21,204 nucleotides of DNA from Candidatus Bathyarchaeota archaeon (lineage in GTDB: Archaea; Thermoproteota; Bathyarchaeia; Bathyarchaeales; Bathycorpusculaceae). The position numbers and the translations under genes are program-made. The number at the start of each line of letters is the position of its first letter. Position 1 is the stretch's first letter. The stretch is taken from NCBI GenBank assembly GCA_030630585.1, contig DAOVMU010000005.1, forward strand, positions 1 through 21,204. The letters run 5' to 3'. Of the stretch, positions 16,205 through 21,204 are shown piece by piece. The notes beneath the pieces were generated by a model. That model saw only the letters and a program-made list of their open reading frames with translations. It was not told the DNA's origin and ran no database searches.

Positions 16205-16590
16205 TCAGGTTTTCCGCGTTCTTTTGCGCGGCTTCTTGTTCCGTCTTCTACGCATTAAGGATTGTTCTTCCACCGACGTTGCTTTACGGAGCTCTCGCAT
16301 GTACCAGCCTCTCTCACGGGAATAGCCTATACCCACAGTTATTCCGTAAATCATCAGAGCGAAACCACCTATTATTAAGGTCAAGCCCAAAACCGTTCCG
16401 GCAAGCGGCTCCGTATGGTATGGGATGAATATGAACCAATATGTGTCTCCAACTAGGCTTAAGGTCTCTAGTATGCCGCCTACAAAAAAAATATGGCGCC
16501 TGCTGGAAACATTAGGTAAGCCTGGTTTTCGTTGTGTCTCGACTCTTCTGCTTTCTCGTGTAAATAGTCTCTCAAGGACATGACTCTCAT
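16205..16590 (-). pseudogene. two-helix membrane protein with a frame break at a T8 run
   Basis: The C-terminal part reads VGGILETLSLVGDTYWFIF, then LAGTVLGLTLIIGGFALMIYG, then a basic tail rich in Arg and Lys. In that frame the upstream residues look unnatural. In another frame, the ATG at 16590 (or 16581) gives MSLRDYLHEKAEESRHNENQ, then AYLMFPAGAIFF, which runs straight into VGGILE if the homopolymer (eight A on the plus strand, 16484-16491) were six or nine long. So the gene is a small two-helix protein broken at that run. The function is unknown. It could be a real pseudogene, a sequencing error, or polymerase slippage at the homopolymer. The continuous 143-codon frame starting TTG at 16636 is the alternative reading. 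Confidence 0.65.
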
Positions 16591-16636
16591 TATGTCGAAT
16601 CATAATGAACACGTAAGTAAATCTTGTTATTCTCAA

Positions 16637-16848
16637 ACTCTTATAGGCAGTAAATATTTTCAGTCATGATCATGGTTATTCCTTAATCTACAGTTTTTCG
16701 TGGATACGTGGCGCTGATAATGCGAAGCCTAAATCTTAGTCCCACCAAATCATGAAATAAGATTCAGGTTAGGAAGCTGCTTGTCCTATGCTACTACTAG
16801 GCACTGCACTTAACATGTTACATAGTCTTAGGAGGTGGATTTGCACGT
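16637..16848. other. intergenic region before a small ORF
   Basis: No credible gene is present. It ends in a strong ribosome-binding sequence, AGGAGGTG at 16830-16837. On the minus strand CCTATAAGAG (about 16639-16648) may be the TATA box of the broken membrane-protein gene. Confidence 0.35.
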
Positions 16849-16929
16849 GTGAAACAGGTTTTCCGTATTCCATATAAAGTGCAAATTGGTTTAGCAATGC
16901 CCGAGAAGATGTTGATGGATAATGAGTGA
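16849..16929 (+). CDS. possible 26-residue leader ORF
   Basis: A GTG-started frame (MKQVFRIPYKVQIGLAMP, then EKMLMDNE) follows the ribosome site AGGAGGTG at a spacing of 11 bases and ends at TGA 16927-16929. It overlaps the ATG of the HEXXH gene (16922) by eight bases in another frame, a layout typical of translational coupling. The peptide has no recognisable family. It could also be chance, with the ribosome site serving nothing else nearby. Confidence 0.3.
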   Translation: MKQVFRIPYKVQIGLAMPEKMLMDNE

Positions 16930-17425
16930 ATCTTCAACTGTTGAAAGATATCGTAGTCGCTTGGAAAATGCTACGAAGTACAGTGAAATCTGGGAGGTTG
17001 TTAAAGACACTGTTGATTTTACTTTACACAAGTACAGACGTGGGATGATGCTTTTCCTAGATGATTTGCCCATTCAGCTAGGAGCGTACCATCCACTGGG
17101 AACAAACAACATTGTCTTGAACAGAAAACTAGTTCAAATAGTCGAAGATGGAATCAAGTCTAAACACGTAGTCAACGCCTTAATATACAATCTTTTGCTC
17201 CATGAATATCTGCATGCTTTAGGTGGATTCTCGGAGCTTAAGGTTAGGCAAATGGTTTACAAAATTGCCAAAAAATGCTTTGGCGAAAACCACATCACGG
17301 CGTTAATCGGGGAAAAAAGCCCATGGGTTTTGCTGAAAGGAATTTCGTTAGAAAAGGTTAACACTCCAAAGCAGGTCATGAAAATCGTTAAAGACTTTGA
17401 AAAAACGGACAAATATGTTGTATAA
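16922..17425 (+). CDS. HEXXH-motif putative metallopeptidase, unknown family
   Basis: 167 residues without signal peptide or membrane segment. The core is LLLHEYLHALGGFSELKVRQ: HEYLH (His94, Glu95, His98) is the zinc-binding HEXXH motif preceded by a hydrophobic helix, and Glu105 or a later residue could supply the third ligand. A beta-type strand (LFLDDLPIQLGAYHPLGTN, IVLNR) precedes it, as in small gluzincin-like or SprT-like folds. I cannot place it in a named family. Small archaeal minigluzincins are the nearest idea. Its start overlaps the tiny ORF upstream, and the ATG itself has no ribosome site of its own. It ends 81 bases before the 3' end of tRNA-Gly, which is on the other strand. 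Confidence 0.65.
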   Translation: MSESSTVERYRSRLENATKYSEIWEVVKDTVDFTLHKYRRGMMLFLDDLPIQLGAYHPLGTNNIVLNRKLVQIVEDGIKSKHVVNALIYNLLLHEYLHALGGFSELKVRQMVYKIAKKCFGENHITALIGEKSPWVLLKGISLEKVNTPKQVMKIVKDFEKTDKYVV

Positions 17426-17506
17426 GGGAGCTGTCCTTATCACCAATCAAAGCATAGGGCGCGCTCTTCAAAAGGGAAGAAACTGAAACAGTAGGTTGCT
17501 GTCAGT

Positions 17507-17583
17507 TGGTGCGGTCGCCGGGATTTGAACCCGGGTAGTCGGCTTGGGGAGCCGAAGTCCTGACCAGGCTAGACTACGACCGC
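17507..17583 (-). tRNA. tRNA-Gly (CCC), CCA encoded
   Basis: The mature body is 17510-17583 (74 nt), with CCA encoded at 17507-17509. On the minus strand the acceptor is GCGGTCG/CGACCGC, the D arm GTCT/GGAC, the anticodon stem TCGGC/GCCGA, the loop TCCCCAA, the T stem CCGGG/CCCGG with loop TTCAAAT, and the discriminator A73. The anticodon CCC gives glycine. Position 33 reads C rather than the nearly universal U, and U32 could pair with A38. Confidence 0.9.
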
Positions 17584-17620
17584 AGCAGGCACCAAACTCA
17601 GCAAAAAAGAGATAACCTAC

Positions 17621-17632
17621 TTTAAACTTTTA
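17621..17632 (+). promoter_or_regulatory. TATA-like box for the korABC operon
   Basis: TTTAAACTTTTA lies about 26 bases before 17652, just ahead of the ribosome site AAAGGAAG (17653-17660) and the ATG at 17668. The spacing fits one promoter for the three-gene operon. Confidence 0.45.
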
Positions 17633-17667
17633 TCCATTACCCTATAAGCGAAAAAGGAAGCGAAAAA

Positions 17668-18804
17668 ATGGAACTATCAAAGCCAGGCACTTATTTTTGG
17701 CAGGGAAGCCAAGCATGTGCCGAAGGAGCCATAATCGCGGGATGCCGTTTTTTTGCCGGATACCCAATAACACCTGCAAGCGAGATATCCGAACACTTGG
17801 CAAAAAGGCTACCGCAAGTTGGTGGAATAGCCATCCAAATGGAGGATGAAATGGCTTCCATAGGCGCAATCATAGGCGCCAGCTGGGCTGGAGCTAAGGT
17901 TATGACAGCCACTTCCGGACCAGGTTTCAGCCTAATGCAAGAATTTATAGGATACGCTTTCATGACTGAAACCCCATGTGTAATAGTTAATGCGCAAAGG
18001 ACTGGACCAAGCACCGGGCAAGCCACAAAGTGTGGACAAGGCGATGTTATGCAGTCTCGCTGGGGAACCCACGGAGACTACTCAGCCATCGTTCTATCGC
18101 CAAATTCCGTTCAGGAAATGTTTGCACTAACAGTTAGAGCGTTCAACCTAGCTGAAAAGTATCGAACGCCAGTCATACTTCTCTCCGATGAAACAATTAC
18201 ACATATGAGGGAACAAATCACAGTGCCACTGTTACGTAACGTGGAAACAGTTAACCGCAAGAAAACAAGAGGTGGAGACAAGGCCTTTTTTGGTTTAGAA
18301 GAGGTTCCACCCATGCCAACTGTGGGTGAAGGATTTGACGTTGCTGTAACAGGTTCAACCCATGATGAATATGGAATAAGATTTACAGCAGACCCAATTG
18401 TGCATAAAAAACTCGTAGAGAGACTTAACAGTAAAATAGAGAACCACATGGAAAAGATTCTAGACCTTGAAGACTATAACATTGAAGACTGCCAAATAGG
18501 AATAGTCTCTTATGGCTGCACATCCCGCGCAATTTATGAAGCAGTTGAGAAAGCTGAGTCGAAAGGAATCAAGACAGGTTATATTAGATTAAAGACCATC
18601 TGGCCATTTCCAGATAGAATCATTCGGAAATTAGCTGAAAGGGCCGACAAAATAATTGTTCCAGAAATGAATTTGGGACAAGTTTTTCATGAAGTAGAAA
18701 GAGCATCAAAAGGAATGGCGAAAGTCGTTTCTTTGAGCAAAATCGGCGGTGGAGAATTGATTACCCCCGAAGAATTGCTGGTGGAAATTCTGAAGAGGCG
18801 ATGA
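17668..18804 (+). CDS. korA: 2-oxoacid:ferredoxin oxidoreductase, alpha subunit
   Basis: 378 residues. The pyrimidine-binding domain carries the family signature GYPITPASE at 31-39, followed by QMEDEMASIGAIIGASWAGA and TATSGPGFSLMQE, and the domain II region (IVSYGCTSRAIYEAVE) near the C-terminus. This subunit works with the beta and gamma chains in CoA-dependent oxidative decarboxylation of a 2-oxoacid, most likely 2-oxoglutarate, with ferredoxin as electron acceptor. The reaction can run backwards in the reductive TCA direction. The separate alpha and gamma chains are the four-subunit or three-subunit arrangement rather than the fused crenarchaeal type. It is spaced three bases from korB. 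Substrate choice (2-oxoglutarate versus another oxoacid such as branched-chain acids) is inferred from overall resemblance. Confidence 0.9.
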   Translation: MELSKPGTYFWQGSQACAEGAIIAGCRFFAGYPITPASEISEHLAKRLPQVGGIAIQMEDEMASIGAIIGASWAGAKVMTATSGPGFSLMQEFIGYAFMTETPCVIVNAQRTGPSTGQATKCGQGDVMQSRWGTHGDYSAIVLSPNSVQEMFALTVRAFNLAEKYRTPVILLSDETITHMREQITVPLLRNVETVNRKKTRGGDKAFFGLEEVPPMPTVGEGFDVAVTGSTHDEYGIRFTADPIVHKKLVERLNSKIENHMEKILDLEDYNIEDCQIGIVSYGCTSRAIYEAVEKAESKGIKTGYIRLKTIWPFPDRIIRKLAERADKIIVPEMNLGQVFHEVERASKGMAKVVSLSKIGGGELITPEELLVEILKRR

Positions 18805-18807
18805 AAA

Positions 18808-19641
18808 ATGGCTGAAACCTTCTCTATTCAAAAATATTTGAGAGACTTGAAGTTGCCATTCTGCCCAGGCTGTGGGATATTTACGGTGATGAATACTTTT
18901 TTGAGGGCTGTCTACGAGTTAGGCTATGAAGACTTGAGCAAATTCGTTTTCTGCAGTGGTATAGGTTGCTCTTCATGGATTCCTTCACCCTATTTTGTTG
19001 CAGATTCAGTGCATACGCCTCATGGTAGAAGCATACCAGTTGCTACGGGAGTGAAACTTCTTCGGCCAGAGCTGAACGTTGTCGTTTTCGGTGGGGATGG
19101 AGACATCGTCGGCATAGGTATGAGCCACTTCATACATGCGGCGAGGAGAAACTTGGGTATACTTGTTATAATGGTTAACAACATGGTTTACGGAATGACT
19201 GGGGGACAAGTTGCACCAACAACTCCATTTAACACAAAAACAACAACAACACCTTACGGAAGCTTTGAACAGCCTTTGGATGCTGCAAGATTAGCTGTTG
19301 CGGCAGGAGCATGTTATTCTGCACGGTGGACAACAGCTCATCCAGACAAACTTGAAGAATCGATTAAGAAAGCAATCCGAATGAAAGGTTTCAGATTCAT
19401 CGAAGTAGTAAGTCAATGTCCAACAGCCTACGGCAGAAGAGCTGGATTTAAAAATGCTAAAAAAATGCTAGAGTGGTTTAAAGAAAATGCAATTCCAGTT
19501 CAGCAAACAGAAAAAATGAGTGAAAAAGAGCTTGAAAGGAAAATAATCATCGGTGAATTCGTGGAGAGGAGACGCCGAACAATTGTTGAAAACATTTATG
19601 CAATAATAAAGGAGGCTCAGGCTAGTGCCGGACAGAATTGA
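18808..19641 (+). CDS. korB: 2-oxoacid:ferredoxin oxidoreductase, beta (TPP) subunit
   Basis: 277 residues. It binds thiamine diphosphate and a 4Fe-4S cluster: FCPGCG (Cys19, Cys22), GIGCSS (Cys54) and VSQCPTAYGR (Cys204) are the expected cluster ligands. The GDGD core (VVFGGDGDIVGIG, Asp97/Asp99) followed by MVNNMVYGMTGGQ supplies the TPP/Mg2+ site. It forms the catalytic centre with the alpha subunit. The ATG at 18808 is three bases after korA, with GAGGCGATG as a likely ribosome site. The gene overlaps korC at its 3' end by 17 bases. The C-terminal helix (RRRTIVENIYAIIKEAQ) is normal for the family. Confidence 0.92.
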   Translation: MAETFSIQKYLRDLKLPFCPGCGIFTVMNTFLRAVYELGYEDLSKFVFCSGIGCSSWIPSPYFVADSVHTPHGRSIPVATGVKLLRPELNVVVFGGDGDIVGIGMSHFIHAARRNLGILVIMVNNMVYGMTGGQVAPTTPFNTKTTTTPYGSFEQPLDAARLAVAAGACYSARWTTAHPDKLEESIKKAIRMKGFRFIEVVSQCPTAYGRRAGFKNAKKMLEWFKENAIPVQQTEKMSEKELERKIIIGEFVERRRRTIVENIYAIIKEAQASAGQN

Positions 19642-20179
19642 GATAAGGATAAGCGGACTCGGAGGACAAGGCGTAGTTTTAGCTGGGCAAATTTTAGGCA
19701 AAGCCGCCGTATACTCTGGGAAAAATGCTGTGCAAACACAAAGTTATGGAGCTGAAGCTAGGGGAAGCGCAGCTAGAAGCGAGGTGATAATCTCTGGGGA
19801 CAAGATTGGTTTTCCAATGATTAGAAAATGCGATATATTAATTGCAATGAGTCAAGAGGCAGTTGAGAAAAACGTGAAAGCCTTGAAGGAAGGAGGCTTA
19901 CTTCTGATTGACACCACCACTGTAAAAAGCGTGCCGAAAACCAAAGCAAGAATCATCAAAATTCCAGCCACTGGAACTTCAAAGAAAGTGTTTGGAGAAA
20001 AAATTTACGCAAACATGATAATGCTTGGCGCCTTAATCAAAATGACAGGGATAGTGAATGAAGAATCCGTGGAAAAGGCAGTAAACAAAACCTTTTCAGA
20101 AAAATTTGCCAGTATAAACATAGAAGCATACAAAAAAGGAAAAGAGTTAGCTCGCATGGAAGAGGCTGATCTACCGTAA
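19625..20179 (+). CDS. korC: 2-oxoacid:ferredoxin oxidoreductase, gamma subunit
   Basis: 184 residues with the nucleotide-like loop GLGGQGVVLAGQILG at the N-terminus and TQSYGAEARGSAARSEVIIS, both hallmarks of the gamma chain that binds the CoA-proximal region. The GTG start at 19625 overlaps korB by 17 bases and is preceded by AAAGGAGG, a strong ribosome site inside the korB coding sequence, so the order is fixed as alpha-beta-gamma. No delta (ferredoxin-type) subunit gene follows. The next gene, purM, starts 135 bases later under its own promoter. Confidence 0.9.
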   Translation: MPDRIEIRISGLGGQGVVLAGQILGKAAVYSGKNAVQTQSYGAEARGSAARSEVIISGDKIGFPMIRKCDILIAMSQEAVEKNVKALKEGGLLLIDTTTVKSVPKTKARIIKIPATGTSKKVFGEKIYANMIMLGALIKMTGIVNEESVEKAVNKTFSEKFASINIEAYKKGKELARMEEADLP

Positions 20180-20314
20180 GGTGTATGTTTCAACTTGAAT
20201 CTTTGCAGTAATCTTCTGTATGTTGCTGATTGAAGAAAAAACTGTAATTTCCATAATCCCTAAAGATACATACACAACTTATCTAATAACTGTGACTAAT
20301 GTTCAGTTGAGGAG
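20180..20314 (+). other. intergenic region before purM
   Basis: No gene. AT-rich ACTTATCTAATAA (about 20277-20289) may be the purM TATA box. TTGAGGAG at 20307-20314 is its ribosome site. Confidence 0.35.
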
Positions 20315-21204
20315 ATGGAGTTGACTGGAAAGTTTACTTATGCTGATGCTGGTGTCAACAGAGAGTTGAGGACTGAATCCAAAAAGTCGTTGAAGATTTT
20401 AGAGGAAACTTACAGATTCACCCGTTACGGCGAGATTCTTCAGCTTCCCTATGGAAACATTTTCCCTTTCAAGGAGAACTCTTACTTAGACTTGGTCATT
20501 GAAGGTATTGGTACAAAGGTTCTTGTTGCCCAATTAGCAGAGAAATATGATACCATTGGAATCGACGGCGTTGCCGTGGCTGTCAATGATGTTATACGTT
20601 CCGGAGCAAGACCGCTGGCAGTTGTAGACAACATTCACGCACAGGTTTCAGATCCAACCTTAGTTACGGAGTGGATGAAAGGTGTTGTGAAAGGAGCAAC
20701 AGAAGCTGAATGCGTCGTGCCAGGTGGAGAAATAGGCGACGTAGCTGAGTTGATAAAAGGCTTGGCTGAAGGGAAAGGGTTTGACATGGTTTTCGCGTCA
20801 ATAGGCGAAGTTTCTAAGGAGAACATAATTTCCGGAAGAGACATAAAAACCGGCGATGTGATCCTAGGTTTGCAGAGTTCTGGAGTTCACAGTAATGGCT
20901 TGTCGCTAGCGAGAAAAATCTTGTTTAAACGGTGGGGTGGAAAGTATGATGCTCACGATACTCCAGAAGGACTTAACAGAGAAATAATCTATGAAGTCCT
21001 GGAACCAACTAAGATATATGTTAAGCCCCTGCGCAAAGTTGTAGAAGAGCTTGAAGTGAAGGCGGCAGTACACATAACTGGAGATGGATACTTAAAATTC
21101 AACAGATTGACAAAATTTTCTAAAGGCATAGGATTCGAATTCAACAATTTTGAACCGCAACCATTTTTTGAGTTAATCCAGAAGACCGCTTCTGAACTAG
21201 GCGG
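20315..21204 (+). CDS. purM: phosphoribosylformylglycinamidine cyclo-ligase (PurM), 3' truncated by window
   Basis: 296 codons are present and the frame runs off the window. PurM closes the imidazole ring of AIR with ATP in purine synthesis. The N-terminus FTYADAGVNREL, then GIGTKVLVAQLAEKYDTIGI, DGVAVAVNDVIRSGARPLAV and the later GLQSSGVHSNGLSLARK and HITGDGYLKF are all classic AIR synthetase segments. GGEIGDVAEL supplies the metal/ATP part. The start is uncertain: the ATG at 20315 has zero spacing to GAGGAG, while the in-frame TTG at 20321 has a spacing of six and may be the real one. It is a standalone gene, not part of a pur cluster here. Confidence 0.9.
   Translation, partial: MELTGKFTYADAGVNRELRTESKKSLKILEETYRFTRYGEILQLPYGNIFPFKENSYLDLVIEGIGTKVLVAQLAEKYDTIGIDGVAVAVNDVIRSGARPLAVVDNIHAQVSDPTLVTEWMKGVVKGATEAECVVPGGEIGDVAELIKGLAEGKGFDMVFASIGEVSKENIISGRDIKTGDVILGLQSSGVHSNGLSLARKILFKRWGGKYDAHDTPEGLNREIIYEVLEPTKIYVKPLRKVVEELEVKAAVHITGDGYLKFNRLTKFSKGIGFEFNNFEPQPFFELIQKTASELG

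Noticed and set aside
16192..16428. 78-codon plus-strand frame after the CorA-like gene
   Set aside because: It is antisense to the two-helix membrane protein, whose hydrophobic pattern is far more protein-like.
17490..17620. AGTAGGTT and AACCTACT flanking tRNA-Gly
   Set aside because: An eight-base inverted match with no integrase or duplicated tRNA end; no support for an integration site.
20180..20275. GTGTATGT and ACATACAC inverted pair in the korC-purM gap
   Set aside because: Only eight bases with about 80 bases between arms; expected by chance.
1..21204. CRISPR array, transposase, integrase or defence island
   Set aside because: No regularly spaced repeats, no transposase or recombinase motifs and no known defence domains were seen on either strand.

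Overview
This window looks like part of a moderately AT-rich archaeal chromosome. The evidence is a family B DNA polymerase with archaeal-type motifs, an archaeal ATP-dependent DNA ligase, a ferredoxin-dependent 2-oxoacid oxidoreductase, a secreted protein with a PEFPS-type C-terminal sorting tail, TATA-like boxes close to start codons, frequent GTG/TTG starts and an encoded-CCA tRNA. The gene set fits Thermoproteota, and Bathyarchaeia is my best guess; that placement is inference, since there is no rRNA here.

Layout. 1-737: end of an unknown gene and a cytidylate-kinase-like P-loop kinase. 738-4116: a surface-glycan-like block with a decayed family 2 glycosyltransferase, a radical SAM/SPASM protein, a divergent SAM methyltransferase and an intact family 2 glycosyltransferase. 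4078-7981: a decay zone with a frameshifted AIR-synthase-related (PurM-like) pseudogene, the last piece of an MFS transporter, an intact ECF transporter S component, the intact paralogue of the PurM-like gene, and a threonine-synthase-like pseudogene. 8274-10564: a small TPR protein, the DNA ligase and tRNA-Cys(GCA). 10798-13215: a large secreted cohesin-like/PKD/CARDB-type protein. 13231-16590: a family B polymerase with no recognisable 3'-5' exonuclease domain, a CorA-like protein without the GMN motif, and a two-helix membrane protein whose frame is broken at a run of eight T. 16849-17583: a tiny ORF overlapping a HEXXH protein, and tRNA-Gly(CCC). 17668-20179: the alpha-beta-gamma genes of a 2-oxoacid:ferredoxin oxidoreductase. 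20315-end: purM, cut by the window edge.

The most notable result is the density of broken genes. At least four pseudogenes, plus one protein broken at a homopolymer, can be rebuilt by reading across frames, and several breaks are one extra base in a short homopolymer. The other candidates worth checking are the exonuclease-less polymerase, the unusual tRNA-Gly anticodon loop and the tiny ORF coupled to the HEXXH gene. I found no CRISPR array, transposase, integrase or recognisable defence system.
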